In this document: positions 8,818 through 17,920 of the stretch, in pieces
Position numbering within the stretch: the first letter of the stretch is position 1
Layout: every line of letters begins with the position of its first letter
Assembly (NCBI RefSeq): GCF_022484265.1
Contig: NZ_JAKVLR010000001.1
Span: 1,054,001 to 1,118,000, forward strand
DNA length: 64,000 nucleotides
Source: Companilactobacillus sp.
GTDB lineage: Bacteria > Bacillota > Bacilli > Lactobacillales > Lactobacillaceae
Direction of reading: 5' to 3'
Translations under genes and position numbers: made by a program
Notes under the pieces: generated by a model
Database searches by the model: none
Told to the model about the DNA's origin: nothing
The model's input: the letters and a program-made list of their open reading frames with translations, nothing else

Positions 8818-8956
8818 ACAAAAAAGAGCCCACACACTGTGAGCTCCGTGGTAAAAACCATCAGTCTTCCAAACGCCTAAGCGCCGACCGAATTATATTT
8901 TCACCGAGGTTTGGCACCGACAAGAAGTATCGCATGTTTAGCAAGTTCCGTCAATC
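8818..8956 (-). ncRNA. putative structured non-coding RNA downstream of rlmD
   Basis: The stretch has no plausible reading frame but is dense in pairing: CCAAAC/GTTTGG and CGG/CCG pairs around 8869-8913, GGT/ACC around 8850, and a clear minus-strand terminator (8826-8834 with 8838-8846, then a T run). A second terminator at 8957-8994 separates it from rlmD, so it would need its own promoter or readthrough. The 12-mer CACACACTGTGA occurs here and again at 9013. I do not recognise SRP RNA, 6S RNA, tmRNA or a known riboswitch. The strand is uncertain. Confidence 0.35.
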
Positions 8957-8994
8957 AAAAAAACTGACTATCGCAACGATGGTCAGTTTTTTTA
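8957..8994. terminator. bidirectional terminator downstream of rlmD
   Basis: A near-perfect stem (ACTGACTATCG with CGATGGTCAGT) carries A runs on the left and T runs on the right. It ends the long minus-strand operon after rlmD. Confidence 0.85.
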
Positions 8995-9034
8995 TTGCCT
9001 CAAACGCGCCGACACACACTGTGACAACGCTCTT

Positions 9035-10390
9035 TTACTTGCGTGTTAAAGCTGTAACTGATTCGATATGATTTGTCATTGGGAACATATCTACTGGTGT
9101 TGTCTCTTTGATCTCATAAGTATCGCTCAAAGCCTTCAAGTCACGTGTCAATGTTGCTGGGTTGCAACTGACATAAACGATCTTCTTAGGTTTGATGTTG
9201 TTGATACTGTCGATCAATGATTGAGCTAGTCCCTTACGAGGAGGATCGACCATCAATAGATCAACTTTACGCTTGTCTTTTGCCCAGTCGTTCAAGACAT
9301 TTTCTGTCTTGCCAACAAGGAAATCCGCATTAGTAATGTCGTTGATATCAGCATTTTGCGAAGCATCCTTAACGGCGTCTTCGACTACTTCGATCCCAGT
9401 AACTTTTTTGACCTTATCAGCTAATGAAAGTCCAATTGTACCAATACCTGAATAAGCATCGACAACCGTTTCGTTGCCCTTTAGATCTGCTTTATCAATT
9501 GCTAGTTGGTATAACTTTTGAGTTTGAATTGGATTTACTTGGTAGAACGAACGTGGTGAGATTCGATAAGTATGTCCTAGTAATTCATCATCAATATATG
9601 GGCTTCCAGCAAGCAACATCATTTCATTTCCTAAAATAACGTTAGTCTTTTTCTCATTGATGTTTAAGTAGAGAGATTTAACGTCTTCATTAGCCATGAT
9701 CTCGTTTGTGATGTCCTTGTAGTGGGAAATATCACGAACACGAGATACTAAGACAACCATCATTTCACCGGTGTAATAAGCGCGACGAACCATGATAGTT
9801 CTGATTTGCCCTTTATGGTTTTCTTCATCAAATCCACGTACCTTATATTTACGTAAAATATCACGAACACGAATGATCTCAGCATCGATCTTAGGATCTT
9901 GGATCAAGAAATCTTCCATCGGAATCAAATCGTGTGAGTGACGACGGTAAAAACCAGTTGTCAACTTGCCATCAATTTGGCGAACTGGGACTTGAGCTTT
10001 ATTACGATAGTGGAATGGATCATCCATACCTAAAGTATCGTTAACTTTAATGTCCAAATGTGCCTTTTGATAATTCACTTCAATTTGATGTTGCTTAAAC
10101 TTCAATTGTTGTGCATATGACAAATGACTCAATGGAGCAATTCCTGTTTGAACATAAACGTTATCAATGTCTTCGACACGATCTGGGGATTTTTTGATGA
10201 TGTCTAAAGCCTTGGCAAAACCGTAGCTCTTGCCCACTTTAGTGAATACTGCATTAACAGTTTCACCAGGCAGTGCATTGTCAACGAACAAAGTAAAATC
10301 ATCAACTTTAGCAACACCTTTTCCCTCATAAGAAAGATCGTTGATCGATAATTCTAGCTTGTCATTCTTTTTCAAATTAGGTTTATCCAT
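9035..10390 (-). CDS. rlmD: 23S rRNA (uracil-5-)-methyltransferase RlmCD/RlmD
   Basis: SAM-dependent rRNA methyltransferase of 451 residues. Residues 5-65 form a TRAM RNA-binding domain. The C-terminal Rossmann domain shows VVDAYSGIGTIGLSLA, the MVDPPRKGL motif and VSCNPATLTRD with the catalytic Cys. Most relatives have a 4Fe-4S cluster motif near residue 85; here that segment reads VYVQTGIAPLSHLSY and has no Cys, so the cluster is absent. In Gram-positives one such enzyme often makes both m5U747 and m5U1939, so the dual role is likely. Last gene of the pcrA-to-rlmD cluster. Confidence 0.9.
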   Translation of the reverse strand: MDKPNLKKNDKLELSINDLSYEGKGVAKVDDFTLFVDNALPGETVNAVFTKVGKSYGFAKALDIIKKSPDRVEDIDNVYVQTGIAPLSHLSYAQQLKFKQHQIEVNYQKAHLDIKVNDTLGMDDPFHYRNKAQVPVRQIDGKLTTGFYRRHSHDLIPMEDFLIQDPKIDAEIIRVRDILRKYKVRGFDEENHKGQIRTIMVRRAYYTGEMMVVLVSRVRDISHYKDITNEIMANEDVKSLYLNINEKKTNVILGNEMMLLAGSPYIDDELLGHTYRISPRSFYQVNPIQTQKLYQLAIDKADLKGNETVVDAYSGIGTIGLSLADKVKKVTGIEVVEDAVKDASQNADINDITNADFLVGKTENVLNDWAKDKRKVDLLMVDPPRKGLAQSLIDSINNIKPKKIVYVSCNPATLTRDLKALSDTYEIKETTPVDMFPMTNHIESVTALTRK

Positions 10391-10442
10391 ATTTCTCCTT
10401 TTATTGGAACGCCTAATGCAAACAATGCGTGCGCTCCTTACA

Positions 10443-10468
10443 TAAAAAAACAGCCCTAGGGACTGTTA
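10443..10468 (-). terminator. terminator overlapping the dagK stop codon
   Basis: ACAGTCCCTAGGGCTGT forms a short stem-loop that includes the stop codon and runs into a T run on the minus strand. It may only partly reduce readthrough to rlmD, which lies 52 bases further. Confidence 0.75.
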
Positions 10469-11452
10469 ATCTAATTTCTTTTCTTCTTCGATTATTTTTT
10501 GGCCGATATCTTTTTCTTCAATGCTTCTAGTATCCAAAGCTTTAGAAGGAATCGAATCGACATTTGCATACATTCTAACATGATTATGAAGATTCTTGAA
10601 CTTCATTGGTGCATCTCCACCATATTCTCCGTCCAAGTTGATCATGATGCGACTGTCATCGTTTGCTTTAACGGTGATTTCTTTAGTCTTAGTGTAGATA
10701 ACTTTGGGGTTATCAACGTGGCGTCCGCCGTTTAAAACTAGCGTGATCAAATGAACTAAATCACGCAAATTAGTTTCTTTAACGATGATCAATGAGAAAG
10801 TACCATCGCCAATGATCGAGTCTGGAGCAATTTGTTCCATACCACCGATCGAATTGGTTAATCCAATCAAAAACATTGTAGCTTTCCCATCAAAAACGCC
10901 ATTATCGTATTCAATATGCATGTCAATTGGACTTACACGTGGAAGCATTTCAGCGCCTCGAACAATGTAAGCAAGGTATCCCAAAATAGACTTGTATGCT
11001 GAAGGAACTTCATAAGTTAGTTCAGTCATTGAGCCACCACCGGCGATATTAATAAAATAGTGATCGCCAGCTTGGCCAATATCAACATCAAGCTTTTGCT
11101 TTTTGAGAATAACTTTAGCTGCCTCCACGACATCATCACGTGGGATCTTTAAAGCACGGGCATAGTCGTTCGTAGTTCCGGCAGGGATAATTGCCATTTC
11201 TGGACGATGTTCCAAATCGGCAATACCATTAATGACCTCATTAATAGTTCCATCGCCACCAGCTGCAACGACTAAATCAAAGCCTTCTTGAGCAACTCTT
11301 CGAGCTTCTTTTAAAGCCGACTTTTTCTTGGCAGTTGTTCGATATGCGCTAGCTTCATAGCCAGCCTCTTCCAAGACGTTTAATATGTCTCCAACATTAT
11401 TAGGCAATGTTTCATGCCCAGACGTAGGATTATAAATCAATCTAGCACGCAT
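10466..11452 (-). CDS. dagK: diacylglycerol kinase (lipid kinase, DgkB/YegS type)
   Basis: Soluble lipid kinase of 328 residues that phosphorylates diacylglycerol to phosphatidate, recycling the diacylglycerol left by lipoteichoic acid synthesis. The catalytic-domain signature GGDGT is at 65-69, followed by PAGTTNDYA (about 91-99). The ATG follows GCGAGGAG. It sits 13 bases after gatB, as in many lactobacilli. Strong family match and normal length; DgkB function rather than a related sphingolipid-like kinase is inferred from lineage. Confidence 0.92.
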   Translation of the reverse strand: MRARLIYNPTSGHETLPNNVGDILNVLEEAGYEASAYRTTAKKKSALKEARRVAQEGFDLVVAAGGDGTINEVINGIADLEHRPEMAIIPAGTTNDYARALKIPRDDVVEAAKVILKKQKLDVDIGQAGDHYFINIAGGGSMTELTYEVPSAYKSILGYLAYIVRGAEMLPRVSPIDMHIEYDNGVFDGKATMFLIGLTNSIGGMEQIAPDSIIGDGTFSLIIVKETNLRDLVHLITLVLNGGRHVDNPKVIYTKTKEITVKANDDSRIMINLDGEYGGDAPMKFKNLHNHVRMYANVDSIPSKALDTRSIEEKDIGQKIIEEEKKLD

Positions 11453-11465
11453 ATAATACTCCTCG

Positions 11466-12893
11466 CTAACGGCTATTTAGTTCTTCCATCAAGATCTTGT
11501 TAACGACCTTTGGATTAGCTTGTCCATGAGTTTGTTTCATAATTTGTCCAACTAAGAAACCAACTGCACGGTCTTTACCATTTTTAAAGTCATCAATAGA
11601 TTGTTGGTTATTATCCAAAACTCCAATGATCATAGGTTTCAAGACATTTGGATCTGATTCTTGGATCAGACCTTTTTCTTTGACCCAACCTTCAGGTTCT
11701 GTTCCATTACTGATTGTTTCTTGGAAAACCTTCTTGGCGATCTTCGATGAAATAGTTCCATCAGAGATCAAATTGATCATTTTAGCTAGATGTTCTGGTG
11801 TCAATTTAGTTTGTAGCAAACCGATTTTCTTTTCGTTCAAATATCCGTTTACTTCACCCATCAACCAGTTAGAAACTAGTTTTGGATTTGCGTCAAACTT
11901 AACTGTTTCATCAAAGAAGTCTGACATTTCCTTTGTATCTGTCAAAACGCCGGCATCGTATTCAGGAATTCCTAATTCGTTGATATATCTTGCACGACGA
12001 TCTTCAGCAGGTTCAGGAAGAGAATCTTTGATTTGTTTGATCCAAGCAGGGTCAATGTCAAAAGCTGGTAGATCTGGTTCTGGGAAATAACGATAATCAT
12101 CCGCACCAGACTTAACACGCATCAAGACTGTTTCGCCTGATTTTTCATCAAAACGACGAGTTTCTTGACCAATTGTGCCACCATTCTTCAAAATAGCTGA
12201 TTGACGTTTTTCTTCATAAGCAAGACCTTGCTTAACAAAGTTAAACGAGTTCAAGTTTTTCAATTCGACTTTAGTACCTAATTTATCGGATCCAATTGGT
12301 GTGATAGAAATGTTGGTATCAACACGCATTGAACCTTCTTCCATCTTAACGTCTGATGCACCAGTAAATTGCACGATCTGACGGAGCTTTTCAAGGTATG
12401 CATAAGCTTCTTCAGGTGAATGCATATCAGCTTTTGAAACAATTTCAACTAGCGGTGTTCCTTGACGGTTCAAGTCAACGAATGAGCTATTGCCAATATG
12501 TGTATTCTTACCGGCATCTTCTTCAACGTGAAGTTCTTCGATACCGATCTTCTTCTTTTTGCCGCCGACTTCAACTTCTAGCCAGCCGTCATGCCCTAGT
12601 GGCTTTTCATGTTGTGTTAATTGATAAGCCTTTGGGTTATCTGGGTAGAAATAGTTCTTACGATCAAAATGAGTGTGTTGTTCGATCTCTGCATTAAGTG
12701 CCAAGGCAACCATAACGCCTAAACGGTATCCACCCTTGTTAACTGAAGGAAGTACACCTGGAAAACCAAAGTCGATAACATTGGTATTTGTATTAGGTTC
12801 TGCACCATATGCAACTGGTGAAGGACTAAACATCTTTGAGAGGGTCTTTAATTCAACGTGGACTTCTAGACCGATTGTTGTTTCAAAATTCAT
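11466..12893 (-). CDS. gatB: aspartyl/glutamyl-tRNA(Asn/Gln) amidotransferase subunit B
   Basis: The 475-residue GatB kinase-like subunit of the amidotransferase that converts Glu-tRNA(Gln) to Gln-tRNA(Gln). It starts with the typical TTIGLEVHVELKT and has the LTQHEKPLG and DFGFPGVLPSVN segments; the C-terminal YqeY-like tail (VGFLVGQIMKQTHGQANP) binds tRNA. The start codon overlaps the last base of gatA, showing translational coupling. Order gatC-gatA-gatB is standard. Confidence 0.97.
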   Translation of the reverse strand: MNFETTIGLEVHVELKTLSKMFSPSPVAYGAEPNTNTNVIDFGFPGVLPSVNKGGYRLGVMVALALNAEIEQHTHFDRKNYFYPDNPKAYQLTQHEKPLGHDGWLEVEVGGKKKKIGIEELHVEEDAGKNTHIGNSSFVDLNRQGTPLVEIVSKADMHSPEEAYAYLEKLRQIVQFTGASDVKMEEGSMRVDTNISITPIGSDKLGTKVELKNLNSFNFVKQGLAYEEKRQSAILKNGGTIGQETRRFDEKSGETVLMRVKSGADDYRYFPEPDLPAFDIDPAWIKQIKDSLPEPAEDRRARYINELGIPEYDAGVLTDTKEMSDFFDETVKFDANPKLVSNWLMGEVNGYLNEKKIGLLQTKLTPEHLAKMINLISDGTISSKIAKKVFQETISNGTEPEGWVKEKGLIQESDPNVLKPMIIGVLDNNQQSIDDFKNGKDRAVGFLVGQIMKQTHGQANPKVVNKILMEELNSR

Positions 12894-14350
12894 TAGTCTT
12901 CCTCCTTTAATGCAGTTGGGATTTGTTCATAAAATTTGTTTTCTTCTTGGAGTGCATAAGCAGCGTTGAAAATTGATTGTTCATCAAATTTCTTAGCCAT
13001 CAATTGTAGACCAACTGGCATATTGTCAGCCAAACCTGCAGGTACCGAAGCAGCTGGCAATCCAGCCAAGTTAGCAGGAATAGTCAAGATATCGTTTCGA
13101 TACATTGCCAATGGATCATCGACTTTTTCGCCGATACCGAATGCAGTTGTAGTTGTAACTGGTCCGGCAATCAAATCATATTTGCTTAAAACATCGTCCA
13201 ATTCGTTGATGAATAAGGTTCTAACTTCAGCAGCCTTCTTGAAGTACGCATCATAGGCACCTGCAGAAAGTGCAAATGTTCCTAACATGATACGACGTTT
13301 AACTTCATCGCCAAATCCTTCTGAACGTGAGTTAACAAATAATTCTTTGATATTCTTAACGTCTTTAGCACGGAATCCGTAACGAACACCATCATATCTT
13401 TGCAAGTTAGAAGATGCTTCTGAAGATGCGATAACGTAATAAACTTCAACCGCATGCTTCAAAGTTGGTAAACTAACTTCTTCAACTGTTGCGCCTAATT
13501 TACGATATACATCTAAAGCAGCATCAATTGTCTTAAGAACTTCTGGATTAGTACCTTCATGCCAGAATTCCTTAGGAACAGCAATCTTAACGCCATGCAT
13601 ATCTTTATTCAAGTTAGCACGCCAGTCAGGTACTTCTTTATCTGAACTAGTTGAATCGTGAACATCATGTCCTGCAATAGTTTGAAGAACTTCAGCAGAG
13701 TCTTCAACACGTTTTGACATCACGCCGACTTGATCCAAACTTGAACTAAAGGCGACAACGCCCCAACGTGAAACACGACCATAAGTTGGTTTGATACCAA
13801 AAATACCATTAAATGATGATGGTTGACGAATTGAGCCACCAGTATCTGTACCTAAAGCAGCGATAGCATCCCCTGCAGCGACTGCCGCAGCAGAACCACC
13901 AGATGAACCACCAGGAACCTTGGTGTAATCCCAAGCATTGTGAGATGTTCCGTAGTATGAAGTTTCAGTTGATGAACCCATGGCGAACTCATCTAGGTTA
14001 GTCTTACCAACATTAATAGCGCCAGCAGCGTTTAATTTTTCCATAACTGTGGCGTCATAAATAGGCATAAAGTTAGACAAAATTTTACTTGAAGCAGTTG
14101 TCAATAAACCGTTTGTCAAAATATTATCCTTGATTGCAATCGGAATACCAGATAATCTGCCGTCAATTCCGGCTTCATCGACCTTTTTAGCATCGTCTGT
14201 GGCGTCGTCATTTACAGTAACAAAAGCATTTAGCTTATCTTCTTTACTGTGAATGCGGTCCAAAGTTTCTTTAGTAAGATTTTCAGCAGTGACTTCTTTA
14301 TTAACTAGCTTGTCATGCAATGAATCGATAGTTTCGTTTAAGTAATCCAC
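12893..14350 (-). CDS. gatA: aspartyl/glutamyl-tRNA(Asn/Gln) amidotransferase subunit A
   Basis: Amidase subunit of 485 residues that releases ammonia from glutamine for GatB. The amidase-signature triad is complete: Lys74 in IAIKDN, Ser149 in PGGSSGGS and Ser173 in DTGGSIRQP. Length and sequence order are those of the family. It lies two bases downstream of gatC. Confidence 0.97.
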   Translation of the reverse strand: MDYLNETIDSLHDKLVNKEVTAENLTKETLDRIHSKEDKLNAFVTVNDDATDDAKKVDEAGIDGRLSGIPIAIKDNILTNGLLTTASSKILSNFMPIYDATVMEKLNAAGAINVGKTNLDEFAMGSSTETSYYGTSHNAWDYTKVPGGSSGGSAAAVAAGDAIAALGTDTGGSIRQPSSFNGIFGIKPTYGRVSRWGVVAFSSSLDQVGVMSKRVEDSAEVLQTIAGHDVHDSTSSDKEVPDWRANLNKDMHGVKIAVPKEFWHEGTNPEVLKTIDAALDVYRKLGATVEEVSLPTLKHAVEVYYVIASSEASSNLQRYDGVRYGFRAKDVKNIKELFVNSRSEGFGDEVKRRIMLGTFALSAGAYDAYFKKAAEVRTLFINELDDVLSKYDLIAGPVTTTTAFGIGEKVDDPLAMYRNDILTIPANLAGLPAASVPAGLADNMPVGLQLMAKKFDEQSIFNAAYALQEENKFYEQIPTALKEED

Positions 14351-14352
14351 GC

Positions 14353-14649
14353 TTAGTCTTCCTCCTTGTCAACAATTGATGGAACCTTGATCAAGTTGTC
14401 TTGAACTTCTGGAACGTTTTCAAGCAATTGTTCTCTAGTTTGAGTATGAACACCCTTGTCTTCGCGGAAGACTGTCTTAGTGTCACCCATGTGGTAAGTT
14501 GGTTCAACGCCTTTAGTATCAACAGTTGAAAGGTTACTTGCCATTGTAACGATCTTATCTAGTTGTGAAACGAATCCATCAACCTCATCGTCTTTGAATT
14601 TTAAATTTGCTAGTTCAGCAACGTGTAAAATTTCGTCTTTTGAAATCAT
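14353..14649 (-). CDS. gatC: aspartyl/glutamyl-tRNA(Asn/Gln) amidotransferase subunit C
   Basis: The small 98-residue subunit that wraps around GatA and GatB. MISKDEILHVAELANLKF is the typical N-terminus, and VEPTYH with an EDKGV segment closes the conserved core. The ATG follows AAAGGAGAAAATA. First of the gatCAB block and 14 bases after camS. Confidence 0.95.
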   Translation of the reverse strand: MISKDEILHVAELANLKFKDDEVDGFVSQLDKIVTMASNLSTVDTKGVEPTYHMGDTKTVFREDKGVHTQTREQLLENVPEVQDNLIKVPSIVDKEED

Positions 14650-14663
14650 TATTTTCTCCTTTA

Positions 14664-15800
14664 CTAGTCAGCGTTGTATACGTGTGAATTGAATTTCCCA
14701 CCAGTACGCGTGATCACTGATTGTTGATTATCAACAGTTTGAATTGAAATATCAAGGTCAGCACCAGAAGGTAAATACTTACCAGCACTGTCTTGGACGA
14801 ATTGAGTGAAACTAGTAATCTGTGCTAATCCGTCAAATTGCGTATTGATCGTCACATCCAATGACTTCAAACTCTTGCCATCGTAATGTGCTTCAGCAGT
14901 AACGCCGGATAAATTAGGGAAGTAATCTTGGATATGCGTCTTAAAGTTAGCAAAAGCATCTGAGTCGCTGCTACTAATAGCATTCTCGTTGTTAACGACT
15001 GGAAGCATCTGACTCTTATAGTCTAAGTTCTTCCAATTGCCAAGGTCGCCGCTTTTACTTACTGAATATTGGAAATAATTGCCACCAACTAAAGTATCCT
15101 CTGGGGCAACTGAGTATAATCCCACTAAAATAGGAATATTATTCCCAACAGCCTTATCTTGACGCAATCTCTTAACTACTTCAGCAGCAATTTTTTCACC
15201 TTGGGCCTTACGGTCTGCAGCGGAGATCTTAGTCTGGAAAGTTGCACCGTATTGTTTCTTTTGGTAATAATCGACTTCGTTCATCGCAATACCAATCGAC
15301 ATCCCTGCTAATTTGTATTTACCATCTTGCTTTTGAAGATAATCTTCTTCAAGCATTTGTTGGAAATACATTGGCGTACGTTTATCAGCATTAGTTGAGC
15401 CATTTGAGGCTGGATTTAATCCAGTTGGATTTTTCTTGGATTTTCTAGCTAACCACTTGTTGACCGTTCCGGCTGACAAAATTTGACCTTCTTGGAAAAC
15501 GTAGTTGTTAGTATCGTATTGTCCTCTTGAAAGTGCCATCAAGCCACTCTCAAAACTACGACTATTAAATTCGTTGCCGTTATCAGAAGCTGTTAAGCCA
15601 CTGATCGGACTAGTCTTATATTTACCATTTTTCATCAAAACATCGTAATTATTAGAATCACTTGAATTGGTTGTCTGGACAGAAGTCTTGCTATCGTCTC
15701 CTCCACCAGAAGATAAACTAGAATTTTGTAAATTCCCACAGGCTGATAGCAGCACCATTGATGCCATTAACAGGGCGGTGGTTTTAATGAATTTTTTCAA
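14664..15800 (-). CDS. camS: CamS-family lipoprotein
   Basis: Exported lipoprotein of 378 residues. A signal peptide ends in the lipobox LLSAC with the lipidated Cys at 21, followed by a Ser/Gly/Asp-rich linker. The remainder matches the CamS family, named for the peptide pheromone cAM373 released from the signal sequence of a Staphylococcus member. The cellular role is unknown. Its place between ligA and gatC is conserved in lactobacilli. Whether the signal peptide of this copy acts as a pheromone cannot be told. Confidence 0.9.
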   Translation of the reverse strand: MKKFIKTTALLMASMVLLSACGNLQNSSLSSGGGDDSKTSVQTTNSSDSNNYDVLMKNGKYKTSPISGLTASDNGNEFNSRSFESGLMALSRGQYDTNNYVFQEGQILSAGTVNKWLARKSKKNPTGLNPASNGSTNADKRTPMYFQQMLEEDYLQKQDGKYKLAGMSIGIAMNEVDYYQKKQYGATFQTKISAADRKAQGEKIAAEVVKRLRQDKAVGNNIPILVGLYSVAPEDTLVGGNYFQYSVSKSGDLGNWKNLDYKSQMLPVVNNENAISSSDSDAFANFKTHIQDYFPNLSGVTAEAHYDGKSLKSLDVTINTQFDGLAQITSFTQFVQDSAGKYLPSGADLDISIQTVDNQQSVITRTGGKFNSHVYNAD

Positions 15801-15883
15801 AAGTTGTCTCCTTCAACACTTCATCGTTAGTAGGTCCATACCCTTGTATAAAGGCGATTTTAGCTTGAACTATTTACCAACGA

Positions 15884-17908
15884 CTATTCTTCAGTATCGT
15901 CCAAATAATCTGACAAAGTCTCTTCGTTGATGATCTGAGTTCCTAGTTGCTCAGCCTTAGTCAACTTGCTGCCGGCTTTTTCACCAGCAATCAAGATGTC
16001 AGTCTTCTTAGTGACCGACCCAGTGACCTTAGCACCCATATCTTCAAGCATACTTGTCAATTCTGAACGCTTGTACTTAGTTAAAGTACCAGTTATAACA
16101 ATTATTTTATCAGTAAAGTGTGTATTTGTTTCATTATTATTAGAACTACCAATAAATTTTGTATTCACTCCTACTGATTTTAATTCATCAATGAGCTTTT
16201 GAACATCATTATTATCAAAATAAGTGATGATACTATCGGCAATTATCTCTCCCATAGTATTAACATTTAAAATTTCTTCTTTGGTAGCAGCCATTAAGCC
16301 ATCTAAATCGCCAAAACTCTCACTCAAAATCCGCGCTGCTTTGGCACCGACGTGACGAATCCCTAAACCAAATAACAAACGTTCAACTGAATTTGCTTTA
16401 GAGTTATCGATAGCTGTTAACAAATTGTTGATCGATTTTTCTTTGAATCCATCTAATTGTGACAGGTCATCAGCTGTTAACTTGTATAAGTCAGCTACAT
16501 CTTCGATCAATTTTTTAGTGTAAAGCTGTTCGATGATCTTAGGACCTAAGCCGTCAATATTCATCGCATTTCTTGAAGCAAAGTGAGTCAATTGTTCTTT
16601 GACTTGAGCTGGGCACTTAGGATTAATGCAGCGTAAAGCGACTTCGTCTTCTAAGTGGATCAGTTCGGAATCACAATAAGGACAGTGCGTTGGAATTTCT
16701 GCTGGAACCGAATCATCTGGACGTTTGCTCAAAACTACTTGCGAAACTTCTGGAATGATGTCACCTGCTTTGTGCAATAGCACTGTGTCGCCAACTCGAA
16801 TATCTTTAGCCTTGATCATATCGATATTATGCAACGTTGCTCTGGAAACTGTCGTTCCAGCAAGTTGAACGGGATTCATAACCGCAGTTGGCGTCAAAAC
16901 ACCAGTCCGACCAATCGTCCATTCGATGTCATTAATGACCGTTTCGGCTTGTTCTGGTGGGAACTTGTAAGCAATTTCCCAACGGGGAACTTTAACAGTG
17001 TTACCTAAACGTCTTTGAGTTGCTAAGTCATCGACCTTTAGAACCACGCCATCGATTCCATAATCTAGACCATCACGCAACTCGCCGTAATGTTCAATAT
17101 AATCTTTAACACCCTTTAATCCAGTTGCCACCATTGCAGTTGGATTGACGTGGAATCCTAATTCTTCTAACGTCTGCAAGGCTTGATGCTGAGTTTCAAC
17201 GTTTAAATCATCAAATGTGACAATTGTATACATGAAAGTATCCAGTTTGCGGTCAGCCGTCACCTTGGGATTTAATTGACGCAAACTCCCAGCTGCAGCA
17301 TTTCTAGGATTGGCAAAAACTTGTTCACCATTAGCTTCACGATTATTGTTCAAACGTAAAAATTCATTTTTATCCATGAAACATTCGCCACGGACCTCAA
17401 AACTTAATGGACGTGGCAATTTTTGTGGGATCGACTTGATAGTCTTTAAATTTTCAGTGACATTTTCACCGATCGTTCCGTTACCACGAGTCGATCCTTG
17501 AACTAACACACCATTTTCATAAACTAACGAAATTGCTAAACCGTCAATTTTTAACTCGACATTATAGTCAACTTCTTGACCAACATTTTTTTCAATACGG
17601 TCATTCCACTCGGACAATTCGTCTTCTGAAAAAACATCCCCCATTGAAAGCATTGGGATATCGTGCGTGACCTTATTAAATTCAGGATTAACTGCATCAC
17701 CAACTTGTTGCGACGGCGAATCGGCAGTAACTAACTCTGGAAACTGCTGTTCGATAGCTAATAGTTGGTTATACTTCTGATCGTATTCGCTATCCTCTAC
17801 TACTGGAGCATCTTTAGTGTAATAAGCATCGCGCCACTCATTTAAAGTATCACGCAATTGCGTCAATTCTTCGTTAGCTTCTTGTTTAGTCATGTTTTGC
17901 TCAGCCAT
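15884..17908 (-). CDS. ligA: NAD-dependent DNA ligase
   Basis: DNA ligase of 674 residues that seals nicks in replication and repair. The nucleotidyltransferase motif KIDG places the adenylated Lys at 120. A four-Cys zinc finger begins at CPYCDSE and ends at NPKCPAQ, helix-hairpin-helix repeats follow, and a BRCT domain (roughly 595-670) closes the protein. The ATG at 17908 has AAGGAG nine bases upstream; the in-frame GTG three codons earlier overlaps that site. Directly downstream of pcrA. Confidence 0.97.
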   Translation of the reverse strand: MAEQNMTKQEANEELTQLRDTLNEWRDAYYTKDAPVVEDSEYDQKYNQLLAIEQQFPELVTADSPSQQVGDAVNPEFNKVTHDIPMLSMGDVFSEDELSEWNDRIEKNVGQEVDYNVELKIDGLAISLVYENGVLVQGSTRGNGTIGENVTENLKTIKSIPQKLPRPLSFEVRGECFMDKNEFLRLNNNREANGEQVFANPRNAAAGSLRQLNPKVTADRKLDTFMYTIVTFDDLNVETQHQALQTLEELGFHVNPTAMVATGLKGVKDYIEHYGELRDGLDYGIDGVVLKVDDLATQRRLGNTVKVPRWEIAYKFPPEQAETVINDIEWTIGRTGVLTPTAVMNPVQLAGTTVSRATLHNIDMIKAKDIRVGDTVLLHKAGDIIPEVSQVVLSKRPDDSVPAEIPTHCPYCDSELIHLEDEVALRCINPKCPAQVKEQLTHFASRNAMNIDGLGPKIIEQLYTKKLIEDVADLYKLTADDLSQLDGFKEKSINNLLTAIDNSKANSVERLLFGLGIRHVGAKAARILSESFGDLDGLMAATKEEILNVNTMGEIIADSIITYFDNNDVQKLIDELKSVGVNTKFIGSSNNNETNTHFTDKIIVITGTLTKYKRSELTSMLEDMGAKVTGSVTKKTDILIAGEKAGSKLTKAEQLGTQIINEETLSDYLDDTEE

Positions 17909-17920
17909 TAGTTTCACTCC

